DNA of 64,000 nucleotides from Neobacillus soli NBRC 102451 (GTDB taxonomy: Bacteria > Bacillota > Bacilli > Bacillales > Cytobacillaceae). A program made the position numbers and the translations under genes. The notes under the pieces were generated by a model. The model saw only the letters and a program-made list of their open reading frames with translations, did no database searches and was not told the DNA's origin. The stretch covers positions 62,001 through 126,000 of the forward strand of contig NZ_BCVI01000006.1 of assembly GCF_001591665.1 (NCBI RefSeq). The letters run 5' to 3'. The first letter of the stretch is position 1. Each line of letters begins with the position of its first letter. This document shows, one piece after another, positions 50,729 through 60,640 of the stretch.

Positions 50729-50928
50729 CAAAAGGTATTGAAGTAAGAAAGTATTTAATTGATTGCTAATATACCAGATAATTCATTTTAATTCAAGTAA
50801 TTTGTCTAAAAGAAGTGATCAAATAGACAAATCATCGGATTTAAGAACCTATAATAGATTTTTCCATTTGAATTCCTTTCCGGCTATAATAAAATAGGTA
50901 TATTAGAACGAAATTAGGATGATAAACA

Positions 50929-52416
50929 ATGGACACAACGATGAAAAAAATAATCGAAGCGAGTTATTTAACGGCAGATTCGGCTGCGCACTACCGTACA
51001 ATTCTCCGTTATTTTTACCATCAGCACGAAAGAATGAGAGATTTCATTGCGCCGGAAGAGTTATTGGAACATATGCATTGGATACCAGCCTTCGCGGACT
51101 ATCAAGAGGACCAGCTGCACCAGCAATTAGCGCAGCTAGTAAAATGGAATAATTTAATTGCCAGGCAGGATATGACCAACGCCAAAACAATTGAAGAATA
51201 TAAAAAGAAACGGTTCCGCTACCAATGTACACCCTACACGGTTGAGATTGAGAGAATGATTGTGCAGCTTGAAAAATTAGGAGATACGTTCCAAGGGTCG
51301 TTGGAACGATCGCAATTTGACCGCCTTTTCCAAGCGGTAACCATCCTGCAAAATGAACTTGAACACGACCTAAACAAATCGGCAGAAGAATATATGTGGA
51401 TTTGGGAGGATGTGTTTCGCTATTTTCAAACGATCCGTACAAGCACTGCTGATTATATTGCTTATATCAATAGTGAACAAACCGACCAAAGGATGCAGAC
51501 CGATGCGTTTCTAGTCTATAAAAATCAGTTTACCACTTATTTACGAGATTTTATTGTATCCTTGCAAAAAACATCACTGCAACTACAGCATTCATTATCA
51601 GAATTAACCTCGGAACGGTTACAGCATTTTTTTCAAAAATTAATCGAGCATCGCGAGGCGATTCCCCGTCTTGAGGATGTTTCTTCGTCTACAAACGATT
51701 GGCTAACCGAATATGAGGAATATTGGTTCTCTATAAGACAATGGTTTTTAGGATCCGCCACACAGCAAAGTGAACTAGAAATCCTCCAGTGGCAAACCAA
51801 TGAAATGATTCGCCGAATGACAAGATATGTGCAGCGCATTGGTGAGCGGCAGCAGCATTTCCGAAGCCGAAAAAAGGATTATCTGCAATTATCCAAATGG
51901 TTTGTGGAATGCCTCGATAGGGAAGAAGCTCACAAACTATCAGCGGTTGTATTTGGTTCAATGACGATTCAACATCTTCAGCTAGAGGATGCGACCACCG
52001 AAAACCTTCATGTCGATACATGGGATGAGGCCCCGGCAGAATTAACGATTAAACCCAGAACAGTAAGGTATCGTGAAAAAACGAAGCCAGGATCATTTAA
52101 TTCCAATGAAAGCAAGAAAAAAGAACAGCGAGAACACTATTTAAAGGAACGAGAACAAGAGAAAAGGTTAATAGAAAAATATATAAACCAAGGGAGAATT
52201 ACACTCTCATCGCTAACAACAGTAGAACCGTTTATCCGAAAGGTTCTATTAAGCTGGATTGGGAAGTCAATGGCTAACAAAAATCGTATGGTTAAGACGG
52301 ATTACGGGTTACAAGTTAAGGTAATGCTTGATTATGAGAAAATGATTACCTTACAGGCTGAAGACGGAAATTTACAAATGCCTGATGCCACATTCTTGTT
52401 TGGGGAGACAAGGTGA
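50929..52416 (+). CDS. jetA: Wadjet type II JetA (TIGR02677, DUF2397)
   Basis: 495 residues, rich in helices, the kleisin-like subunit of type II Wadjet (TIGR02677/DUF2397 family, recognised from sequence style and order). No enzyme motif is expected. First gene of a four-gene operon that also encodes JetB, an SMC-like ATPase JetC and nuclease JetD; the complex cleaves circular plasmids. ATG 50929 with AGGATGA upstream. Its stop lies 5 bp before jetB. Confidence 0.85.
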   Translation: MDTTMKKIIEASYLTADSAAHYRTILRYFYHQHERMRDFIAPEELLEHMHWIPAFADYQEDQLHQQLAQLVKWNNLIARQDMTNAKTIEEYKKKRFRYQCTPYTVEIERMIVQLEKLGDTFQGSLERSQFDRLFQAVTILQNELEHDLNKSAEEYMWIWEDVFRYFQTIRTSTADYIAYINSEQTDQRMQTDAFLVYKNQFTTYLRDFIVSLQKTSLQLQHSLSELTSERLQHFFQKLIEHREAIPRLEDVSSSTNDWLTEYEEYWFSIRQWFLGSATQQSELEILQWQTNEMIRRMTRYVQRIGERQQHFRSRKKDYLQLSKWFVECLDREEAHKLSAVVFGSMTIQHLQLEDATTENLHVDTWDEAPAELTIKPRTVRYREKTKPGSFNSNESKKKEQREHYLKEREQEKRLIEKYINQGRITLSSLTTVEPFIRKVLLSWIGKSMANKNRMVKTDYGLQVKVMLDYEKMITLQAEDGNLQMPDATFLFGETR

Positions 52417-52421
52417 TATTA

Positions 52422-53585
52422 ATGGAGCAAACACAACTATTCGATGAAAAAGCCATCCAGGGAATGGACATCTTATTTCATCATTATTGGATCTTACGAA
52501 CCGAACAGCCGGAATGGTATCAGTTGATCCGCGAGCGAGAAAAGGTATTGCGCCGCTACTTGGATGAAAAGTTCGGCCTGCGGCTTATTGTCCACCAACA
52601 TTTTATTAAACTGGAAAAAATCCCGGTTGAACCTGAAGGCTGGATGGGCATTCAAGATTTTCAAGAACCGATGGATTATGCGATTTTTTGCTGTGCGCTT
52701 GCCTTTTTAGAGGGAAAAGCAGTGGATGAACAGTTTCTGCTTTCAGAGCTATGTCAAGAAATTCAAGCTGATTACCCAGGAGACTTTCCACTTGATTGGA
52801 CGCTCTATACGCACCGGAAATCATTGATAAGGGCTGTGAAAATCTTGATGGAATTCCAGCTCATTCGAACCATTGACGGGGATATCGGCCGCTTTGACCA
52901 AAATGAAGAGCAGGAAGTTTTATATGAAGCCAGCACCTATAGCAGATATTTTATGAGAACGTATCCAGATGATTTTTCGAGCTACAAACATTGGGGAGAG
53001 TTACTAAAGGAAGATTGGAAACTAAACCAGGAAGATGAAAGAAGGAAGCGTGTGTACCGCAAGCTCTTCTTTTCACCGGGATTACATCGCCGTGATCAAC
53101 AGGATCCTGATTTTCTCTATATCAGGAACTATCGAAATCGCTTAGCAGAAGATATCGAAAAACATAGTGACTATAAACTTCATGTCTATAAAAATACCGC
53201 CTTTTTATCGGTTGCCGAACCAAGACAGTATCAGCAGGTTTTTCCGAATTCCAAGGCATCCACTGACATTATCCTTCAATTGTCAAAGTACATTCATGGG
53301 CAGCCTGAGCGGTTCAAAGCTAACGAAAATGGTGAAATGCTGATGACAGAAGGCGAGTTTGAACAAGTGGTGGATGATTTAAGGCAGCAAAATGGACCAG
53401 GTTGGGCAAAGTATTTTCGCGATATGAGTACGAGTGGTATACGAACGGAGTTGCTTCGTGCCATGAAGGATTGGATGATGGTCGAGGTAGATGCCGAAAC
53501 TTCTCTTATTCGGATTAAATCAATAGTAGGGATAATGACGGGTGAGTACCCCGCAGATTTTCATACAGGAGGAACCGAACGATGA
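52422..53585 (+). CDS. jetB: Wadjet type II JetB (TIGR02678, DUF2398)
   Basis: 387 residues of the TIGR02678/DUF2398 type, a winged-helix-like protein that binds the SMC/kleisin pair. The opening MEQTQLFDEKAIQGMDILFH and a long helical tail are seen. ATG 52422 with AAGGTGAT upstream; its TGA overlaps jetC by 4 bp (ATGA). Confidence 0.85.
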   Translation: MEQTQLFDEKAIQGMDILFHHYWILRTEQPEWYQLIREREKVLRRYLDEKFGLRLIVHQHFIKLEKIPVEPEGWMGIQDFQEPMDYAIFCCALAFLEGKAVDEQFLLSELCQEIQADYPGDFPLDWTLYTHRKSLIRAVKILMEFQLIRTIDGDIGRFDQNEEQEVLYEASTYSRYFMRTYPDDFSSYKHWGELLKEDWKLNQEDERRKRVYRKLFFSPGLHRRDQQDPDFLYIRNYRNRLAEDIEKHSDYKLHVYKNTAFLSVAEPRQYQQVFPNSKASTDIILQLSKYIHGQPERFKANENGEMLMTEGEFEQVVDDLRQQNGPGWAKYFRDMSTSGIRTELLRAMKDWMMVEVDAETSLIRIKSIVGIMTGEYPADFHTGGTER

Positions 53586-56500
53586 CAGAGGAAAAATGGG
53601 TGATGAACCGAGCGGGGTTATTGAATTTTTGGTATTACGATGATGAAATTTTCCATTTCTCGGATGGAAAGCTTCTGCTTAGGGGGACGAACGGTTCGGG
53701 AAAATCGGTTACCATGCAAAGCTTCCTGCCTGTGTTGTTAGACGGAAAAAAATCTCCTGATCGCCTCGATCCATTTGGGTCAAAAGCGCGCAGAATGGAA
53801 GATTATCTGCTTGGGGAAAAAGAGGTAGTCGATCGTGATGAGCGTACAGGATATCTGTTTATTGAATATAAAAAAGCTGGTGTAGAACGGTATATTACAA
53901 CAGGGATAGGGATGCAGGCCAAGCGGCATAGAGGAATTAAATCCTGGTATTTTGTAATAACCGATAATCGCAGAATTGGCCATGATTTTGAACTTGCCCA
54001 TTCGCAACTGGGTGACAGAGTGCCTTTTTCCGCAAAGGAACTGGAAAATCGCATCGGAGAGGGCGGCTATGTTGTTCATTCCCAGCGCGAATATATGGAG
54101 CTAGTGAATAAATATATTTTTGGTTTCCAATCAAATGAAGCCTATGAAGACTTGATCAAGCTATTAATCCAATTACGAAGTCCTAAACTGTCGAAGGATT
54201 TTAAACCGACAGTCATTTATGAAATATTAGAATCAGCTCTGCCTCCTTTAACCGATGATGAGTTAAGGCATCTATCTGATACGATTGAAAGCATGGATCA
54301 AACCCAGCAGCAACTCGAACAGTTAGAACGTGAATATGCTTCTAGCAGCAGGCTCGTTAACCAGTATCATTCCTATAATCAATATATTTTGGCTGAACTG
54401 GCGGCGAAGTGGCAGAATGCCTTAAAAAGGTTCAATGTCGCAGAGGAACATGTAAATGGTTTAACGGCTCAAAACGAAGAATTGGCTCGAGAAATTAAAC
54501 AACAAGAGGAGCAGAAACAGCAATATACACTGCAGCAAGAAATTGCCGAAGAGGAAAAAAAGCGGTTGGAGCGCCATGAGGTTTGGAATCTGGAAGAGGA
54601 TAAGCGCAAGAAAATAGAAAATACAAAATCTTTAAGTAGTGATATAAATTCCTTACAGAAGAAATGGGATCACAAAAACAGTCAGTACAATCGTCTATGG
54701 CAGGAGCGGGAACAGAGTCAAAACCAGATAAGGCAGCATGAAAGCGGCATGGAAGATTTACTGGGTGAGCTGCAATTTGATGCTGAAGAAGCTGCTTTTT
54801 CACAGCATGAGGTTAACGTTCACGATTTCGAGCGTCATCAGCAGGAGGAGTTTGATTTTTCCATCTGGATTCGTGAGATTGGCAGTCATGAACAATTACT
54901 TGCGAATTTAAAGCAATTAGCTGATGAGGAAAATCGTCTGTCAGAAGAGCATAGCAGGCTCCAGCGGCAGTCTTCTGAGAAAAAGAAAGAAGTGGATGCC
55001 TCAAGAAAGAATCTCGATCATTTAGCCGATTGGTTTACGGAAGAGAAACAAAAGGTGGGGCACGAGGTGTTTTCTTGGATTGTGAAGCATCCAAAGCTTA
55101 TTTTTTCAAATGAGAAACGCCAAGAAATCGCCCGCTTAATCGAAGGTTTATATGAAGAAAATCGCTACGAGCATGTAAGGGAAAAGCTGCTTGCTGCGGT
55201 TAATGATTATATTACCAATACCAGTATGAAGAAAAAGCTAATGGAGAAACAGATAGAGGATAAAAAGCAAGAAATGGAAGCAGCGCGGGCAGAACTGCAT
55301 CACTGGAAGACATTGAAAATGCCTAACCCGGAGCGGGCAAAGGATACAGAGGTATTTCGGGGGCAGCTGCTAGAAGACGGGCAGGCATTTATTCCGTTTT
55401 ATGCAGCGGTAGAGTTTCAGGATCATGTGACAGAAAAGCAAAAAGAGAGAATTGAGTCTGCATTAAAACAAACAGGCATATTGGACAGTCTAATCGCTGA
55501 AAATTCCCTTGACCCGACCCATGATCGAGTGATTCGACCGGAGCCGAAACTACTCGGATATACACTAGCGGATTATTTGCGTCCGGATGTAGCGGCAGAT
55601 AGTCTTATTTCAAACAAACTAGTTGATGAAATATTACGGAGCATCTCCCTTGAACAGGAAGGTTCTGGTTTTCATGTGGATGCTGATGGGTCGTATTCAC
55701 TTGGTTGTTTAGTGGGACATGCCCCAAATGAAGGGCCATCCAAATTTATCGGCCGCACGTCGCGCAAACGATACCAGCAGGAGAAAATCAAAGAATGCGA
55801 GGAAACCATTGAGCAAATCCAATTAGTGTTGGAGGAACTAAACGTACACCGTCGTCAATACGAAGAGGAGGTCCTCCGAGCTGAACAATGGAAGCAGACC
55901 ATGCCGGCAGATCAAAACTTGAGTGACGTGAATGTCCAGATTGAAAAGACTGGTCATCAATTGGAGGAGCAGAAAAAGGTTCTTCTTCAGCTAGATGAAC
56001 GGTGGAAGAAAGTACACGGTCAGCTTCAAGCAATTAAGTTAAAACTTCATCAAGAAGGCGGCCAGCTAAATATTTCTTTAACAAAGGGAGTCTTGGAACA
56101 AGCATTAATCTCAGCTAAGAAATATCGTGATCAACTTTATAGCTTCAAGGATCTTTTTCAAAAATGTTTGTTTACGCGGACAAGAATAGAGGAACTAACT
56201 CATCGCTTAGCTGAAATGGAAATGGAACTGGACGAGCTCAAAGGAGATCAAAATGACAAGGAGTCACTGTTATATAAAGAAAAGGCTGAAATTGAGTCAA
56301 TTGAGCAACAACTGAAGCTAAAAGGGATCGAGGAAGTAAGACTTCGGATTCAACAAGTGCAGGAGGAGCTACGAGAAGCAATAGATGGGATCAAACATCT
56401 GCTTGAAACCATCCCGGAAAACAAAGCAATACAAGGGACTTGTCAAAAGGAATTAGTTTCCGCCAAAACAAGTGCGGAATTCTGGTCAAATATGGCGGAT

Positions 56501-57691
56501 GAATGGGAACAGATGGTGCGAGCGGAAATCGCCCGTGGTTTTGTAGAAATTGCTGAAATGGATTCTGTTAAAATCGTCAAACAGCTGGAATCTATTTTAG
56601 GAAAATATGACCGCCCTAAGCTAGATGAACAGCTAACAAAGGTGTTCATCAATGAACAGGTATTTTTAACAGAATACAGGATGTTTGAATACCCGGAAGA
56701 GACTGAGCGTCCGGTGTGGTTCTCGAAAGAATGGGGCGACTACTATGAACCCTTTATGAATGAATGGAATCAGCTTCAAAGCCGCCGTTTGATTCTTATG
56801 GAATATAAAGGCCAGCGTGTCAGTCCCTATTTTGTGTTTACATCATTAGAAAAAGAGTTAGAAGACCAAAAAGGCTGGCTTGATGAACAAGACCGTCAAC
56901 TCTATGAGGATATTATCGTCAATACAGTTGGAGTGATTTTACGAAACCGAATCAAACGTGCCGAAAAATGGGTGAGTGAGATGGACAAAATCATGGAAAG
57001 TCGTGATAACTCATCCGGCTTAACGTTCTCTATTACTTGGAAACCATTAACGGCTGAATCGGAACAAGAATTGGATACGAAAGATCTGGTCAAGCTCTTG
57101 CAGCGAAATAGTAAGTTTTTAAACGAAGAGGATTTAAATCGGATTACAAAACACTTCCAATCGAGAATTGGAAAAGCGAAGGAATTAATTCAGTTACGGA
57201 ATGAAGGGTCGACGCTCCATCAAGTGTTGAAGGAAGTGTTGGATTATCGAAAGTGGTTCACCTTTGTTCTTTCCTTTAAGCGTGTTAATGAGCCAAAACG
57301 AGAATTGACGAACAATGCCTTCTTTAAATTTAGCGGCGGTGAAAAGGCAATGGCAATGTATATTCCATTATTTACAGCAGCCTATTCAAGATACAAAGAA
57401 GCAGGAGCTATGGCGCCTTATATCATTTCCCTCGATGAGGCCTTTGCCGGGGTCGATGAGAATAATATCCGCGACATGTTTGAGGTGGTAGAACAGCTTG
57501 GCTTTAACTATATTATGAACTCACAAGCCTTATGGGGCGATTATGACACTATTTCGAGTCTATCCATTTGTGAGCTGGTTCGGCCAAAGAATGCCGACTT
57601 TGTTACTGTGATTCGCTACCAATGGGACGGGAAACAGCGGACATTTGTGGTTGATGATGAGCCCGCTCCGGAGCTAGTGACATATGAATAA
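53582..57691 (+). CDS. jetC: Wadjet type II JetC, SMC-like ATPase (TIGR02680)
   Basis: 1369 residues. Walker A GTNGSGKS (35-42), long central coiled coils (about residues 230-450 and 700-1010) with a hinge between, signature FSGGEKAMAM near 1247, and Walker B IISLDEAFAGVDE near 1282. It is the DNA-translocating motor that extrudes loops to sense plasmid size. It overlaps jetB and jetD (4 and 8 bp), so all four genes are coupled. Confidence 0.92.
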   Translation: MTEEKWVMNRAGLLNFWYYDDEIFHFSDGKLLLRGTNGSGKSVTMQSFLPVLLDGKKSPDRLDPFGSKARRMEDYLLGEKEVVDRDERTGYLFIEYKKAGVERYITTGIGMQAKRHRGIKSWYFVITDNRRIGHDFELAHSQLGDRVPFSAKELENRIGEGGYVVHSQREYMELVNKYIFGFQSNEAYEDLIKLLIQLRSPKLSKDFKPTVIYEILESALPPLTDDELRHLSDTIESMDQTQQQLEQLEREYASSSRLVNQYHSYNQYILAELAAKWQNALKRFNVAEEHVNGLTAQNEELAREIKQQEEQKQQYTLQQEIAEEEKKRLERHEVWNLEEDKRKKIENTKSLSSDINSLQKKWDHKNSQYNRLWQEREQSQNQIRQHESGMEDLLGELQFDAEEAAFSQHEVNVHDFERHQQEEFDFSIWIREIGSHEQLLANLKQLADEENRLSEEHSRLQRQSSEKKKEVDASRKNLDHLADWFTEEKQKVGHEVFSWIVKHPKLIFSNEKRQEIARLIEGLYEENRYEHVREKLLAAVNDYITNTSMKKKLMEKQIEDKKQEMEAARAELHHWKTLKMPNPERAKDTEVFRGQLLEDGQAFIPFYAAVEFQDHVTEKQKERIESALKQTGILDSLIAENSLDPTHDRVIRPEPKLLGYTLADYLRPDVAADSLISNKLVDEILRSISLEQEGSGFHVDADGSYSLGCLVGHAPNEGPSKFIGRTSRKRYQQEKIKECEETIEQIQLVLEELNVHRRQYEEEVLRAEQWKQTMPADQNLSDVNVQIEKTGHQLEEQKKVLLQLDERWKKVHGQLQAIKLKLHQEGGQLNISLTKGVLEQALISAKKYRDQLYSFKDLFQKCLFTRTRIEELTHRLAEMEMELDELKGDQNDKESLLYKEKAEIESIEQQLKLKGIEEVRLRIQQVQEELREAIDGIKHLLETIPENKAIQGTCQKELVSAKTSAEFWSNMADEWEQMVRAEIARGFVEIAEMDSVKIVKQLESILGKYDRPKLDEQLTKVFINEQVFLTEYRMFEYPEETERPVWFSKEWGDYYEPFMNEWNQLQSRRLILMEYKGQRVSPYFVFTSLEKELEDQKGWLDEQDRQLYEDIIVNTVGVILRNRIKRAEKWVSEMDKIMESRDNSSGLTFSITWKPLTAESEQELDTKDLVKLLQRNSKFLNEEDLNRITKHFQSRIGKAKELIQLRNEGSTLHQVLKEVLDYRKWFTFVLSFKRVNEPKRELTNNAFFKFSGGEKAMAMYIPLFTAAYSRYKEAGAMAPYIISLDEAFAGVDENNIRDMFEVVEQLGFNYIMNSQALWGDYDTISSLSICELVRPKNADFVTVIRYQWDGKQRTFVVDDEPAPELVTYE

Positions 57692-59000
57692 CAAAATACA
57701 AGTTTTCAGAGAGGAGCCCGGCTTTCTTAAATTATTTAGCCTATTTAAGGAAAAATACCGTTCTATTGGACGAGTTGGAGGCACCGTCAATTTGGACAAT
57801 TTTTCTACTGATGAAGTGGAATCAATTGCCGGGTTTTTAGGAAAGTCTGTGGAAGCAATCCTTAACAAGGGAAAGGTTTCATTACTTTCCTTTGAAAAAG
57901 AATTACCGCTAACCGGTTTTGCTGATTATTCCCTTATTGAATTGCTCGAAGAAGTGCTAGGGGAGTCGATTCTTACTAAAAATGAGGAAAGTGGCATTGA
58001 AGAGGAGAAGGAAAAGAAATTTTTTCATGAGTTATGTTTTATTTGTCCTGAGGGAAACTGGTGGTGGGACTGGATTGAGTTGAAGTCGCCAGATTCCAGG
58101 TGGATTTGGTCTCTTTACAGGCAGGATCTTGAAGGATTAATGGAGAAATTGATCACTGTTTATAAATCGTTTCAAGCTGTTCCGTATATGGAGAATAAGT
58201 ATGAAAGACTGCCGCTGTTTGCCCAGCGAACAACGGGAAACCCGCATTTTTTCGATTATAATCAATTAACAGGAAAATTGTTGGTATATTGCATGCAAGT
58301 TGATCAACAGCTTAAGGGGCAACGCGCTCCGGGAATGCCGAAAACAACAGAGGATCTTAATGATTTGCTGGGATTGTATGGATTGATGAGGGATGATTTG
58401 TGGAGCTTTGTTTCTTGCCGCGGTTTACTTGCAGAAGGTGAAATGGGGCTTCATCCTGTGTGGAAAGCCGCCGCTGATACGGACACCGTTTTAAACGTTC
58501 CGATAAAGGAGTTAATGAAGATAAAGAAAATCTGGCCTGCTGTGGGGAAAAAAGTATGGATTGTTGAAAATTCAAGTGTTTGTTCAACGATTGTTGATAT
58601 GGTTGCTGATGCTCCCGTAATCTGCACCCATGGGCAATTTCGCGCTGCGAGCTGGATAATGTTAGATTTATTAGTGAAAGCGGGATGTCACCTTTACTAT
58701 TCGGGTGATCTAGATCCGGAAGGGGTATTGATGGCACAGCGGCTTTTCGATCGTTATCAGGGGCATGTTACTTGTTGGAGGATGGATGTGGAGTCCTATG
58801 ATAAAACCATTTCTGATGAAGATATTTCTGGCAGGCTTTCTAAATTGGAGTCAATAACTGCACCTGAGCTCCTTGAAGTAGTGGATGTCCTTAAAATGCG
58901 GCAAAAAGCCGGATATCAAGAAGGTTTAGTTGAGCAACTGGTTCAGGATATTAAAAACGAGTTTAATGTGTTACTGGAGGCTGAATCAAAAGGTCATTGA
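57684..59000 (+). CDS. jetD: Wadjet type II JetD, Toprim nuclease (TIGR02679, DUF2399)
   Basis: 438 residues. The C-terminal Toprim domain has VWIVENSSVCS (catalytic Glu near 294) and the DxD in YYSGDLDPEGVLMAQRL near 341. N-terminal part is TIGR02679/DUF2399-like. As in type I JetD it should make the double-strand cut in the plasmid held by JetABC. It overlaps jetC by 8 bp; a terminator is at its end. Confidence 0.9.
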   Translation: MNNKIQVFREEPGFLKLFSLFKEKYRSIGRVGGTVNLDNFSTDEVESIAGFLGKSVEAILNKGKVSLLSFEKELPLTGFADYSLIELLEEVLGESILTKNEESGIEEEKEKKFFHELCFICPEGNWWWDWIELKSPDSRWIWSLYRQDLEGLMEKLITVYKSFQAVPYMENKYERLPLFAQRTTGNPHFFDYNQLTGKLLVYCMQVDQQLKGQRAPGMPKTTEDLNDLLGLYGLMRDDLWSFVSCRGLLAEGEMGLHPVWKAAADTDTVLNVPIKELMKIKKIWPAVGKKVWIVENSSVCSTIVDMVADAPVICTHGQFRAASWIMLDLLVKAGCHLYYSGDLDPEGVLMAQRLFDRYQGHVTCWRMDVESYDKTISDEDISGRLSKLESITAPELLEVVDVLKMRQKAGYQEGLVEQLVQDIKNEFNVLLEAESKGH

Positions 59001-59013
59001 AAAATGACTTTTT
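58993..59013 (+). terminator. Terminator of the jetABCD operon
   Basis: GTCAT-TGAAAA-ATGAC followed by TTTTT; the stop codon is inside the hairpin. Small stem, moderate strength. Confidence 0.55.
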
Positions 59014-59037
59014 GGGTTTTCCGGCTGAAAATTTCGA

Positions 59038-59132
59038 TTCGCAAATAAAACCGGCATTTTCGCAAATAAAGCACATCAATTCGCAAATAAAATGGGTGGA
59101 TTCGCAAATAGAAGCGATTATTCGCAAATAAA
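59038..59132 (+). repeat. Five tandem TTCGCAAATAAA repeats, 21-bp period
   Basis: TTCGCAAATA begins at 59038, 59059, 59080, 59101 and 59121, spacings of 21, 21, 21 and 20. Each is followed by A(A) or G and a variable 9-bp spacer. Two helical turns per unit suggests a face-specific protein binding array, or an expanded short repeat. Confidence 0.85.
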
Positions 59133-59248
59133 CAAAAAAATGAAGAGATTTTCTAATGTAAAAACTGCAAAACTATACTAAAAAGGGTGCCACCCATTTT
59201 TATACTGATAAAACATCCTCTTTAGACGCTAATTTTTATAAAATCCCT

Positions 59249-59279
59249 AAAAAGTGGGTGTCCAATTTGGACCCCCACT
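59249..59279 (-). terminator. Terminator of the tldD-tldE operon
   Basis: On the minus strand GTGGGGGTCC pairs with GGACACCCAC around AAATT, followed by TTTTTAG. Confidence 0.7.
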
Positions 59280-59292
59280 CGAAAAAGCACTT

Positions 59293-60636
59293 TTACTCTA
59301 CTGTAACCGACAACGTTTTCACTAAAACCGATGGCGATCCCACCGGCGACAATGGAAAAATTAAATCCGCGCCAATTTCTTCGACATCCTGCAATAATTG
59401 ATAAAAGTTCCCTGCGATGGTCATTAAATTAATCGGATATTGGACCTTACCATCCGCAACATAGAATCCATTTGCCGCAACTGAAAAGTCACCTGAAACA
59501 GTGTTAGCCCCAGAATGCAAGCCTGAAAGCTCCGTAATCAAAATGCCTTCGTCCATAACACGAAGCAACTCTTCAAATGTAACACCGGAAGGCTCAAGAT
59601 AAAGATTGGAAGGACCGACCTTGACCGCACTTTTATAAGAATCTTTATGTGCATGTCCGGTGGTTTTTGTTTGTTCCTTTTTTGCTGTTTTTTGATTGTG
59701 GAGCAAGGATTGTAAAACACCTGATTCTACCAATGTAAGTTTTTTTGTCGCAACCCCCTCACTATCAAAGGTTCGGCTGGCAAGACCTTCCTCCAGGAAT
59801 GGGTCATCGACAATTGTAATCTTTTGCCCGGCAATCTGCTTTCCAAGTTTATCCTTTAAGGACGAAAGGCCCGCTTGTGTATTTTCTGCGGAAAAATTAG
59901 CCGAGAATATTGCTAACAGGCTGGCTGCCGCATCATTCCTTAAAAGAACAGGGTAATCTTTGCTCGCGATATTTCTCGAACCCAATTGGGAGAGTGCTGC
60001 ATCTGCTGCTTTTATGGCGATTTCCTTAGCATTTAAACTATGGAAGTCTTTTGTTACCTTAAATTCAGCCGATGTTTTTGTTTCCTCACCGTCTTTCACG
60101 ATCGCTTCCACGATAACATACAAATAATTCATTTGGTCAGTTAAAGACAAACCTTTATTATTTGACAGATTCCTGGAGGCTGATTCTGTCCGAATCATGC
60201 AATAATCAGTTGCAACAATTCTAGAATCCAAAGCTAGTAATTCACGTTCAACATCTTTAATAAATTGGACTTTTTCAGGGATGGTTATTTCATTTAAGGA
60301 TGTGGAGAAAAAGTTTCCCCGCCCATAGTGACTACTTCCGGCAAAGATTTCTTCAATATCTTCATCATGCATGATTCGTGTATTTTCTTTCGCGTTTTCT
60401 AACAAGAAGGGGATGGAGGCTTTATCAATTTTTTCGGAATAAGCGTAGCCCATTTTCCCATTGATTATCCCGCGGAAGGAAACACCGCCGTCTTCGGCAA
60501 TTTCATATTGGTCAATTTCCCCTTTATATACTTGGCATCCAAAAACTTCCTTCTTTTCATAATACATTTCAACATCTGTAAAACCACTAGTTTGTGCTGC
60601 ACTAAATAGCTTCGTTTGAAATTCTTGTATGTTCAT
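59293..60636 (-). CDS. tldE: TldE/PmbA-like metalloprotease subunit
   Basis: 447 residues of the TldD/PmbA family without the zinc motif, as normal for TldE. ATG 60636 follows AAGGGGGAAT, which lies at the end of tldD; an upstream in-frame ATG is inside tldD. TldD/TldE together form a heterodimeric protease that threads unfolded peptides and matures some peptide antibiotics or degrades toxins. Here no substrate gene is nearby. Gap to tldD 4 bp. Confidence 0.9.
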   Translation of the reverse strand: MNIQEFQTKLFSAAQTSGFTDVEMYYEKKEVFGCQVYKGEIDQYEIAEDGGVSFRGIINGKMGYAYSEKIDKASIPFLLENAKENTRIMHDEDIEEIFAGSSHYGRGNFFSTSLNEITIPEKVQFIKDVERELLALDSRIVATDYCMIRTESASRNLSNNKGLSLTDQMNYLYVIVEAIVKDGEETKTSAEFKVTKDFHSLNAKEIAIKAADAALSQLGSRNIASKDYPVLLRNDAAASLLAIFSANFSAENTQAGLSSLKDKLGKQIAGQKITIVDDPFLEEGLASRTFDSEGVATKKLTLVESGVLQSLLHNQKTAKKEQTKTTGHAHKDSYKSAVKVGPSNLYLEPSGVTFEELLRVMDEGILITELSGLHSGANTVSGDFSVAANGFYVADGKVQYPINLMTIAGNFYQLLQDVEEIGADLIFPLSPVGSPSVLVKTLSVTVE

Positions 60637-60640
60637 TCGC

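Noticed and set aside
59038-59132. CRISPR array
   Set aside because: Units are about 11-12 bp with 9-bp spacers, too short, and no cas genes are near.
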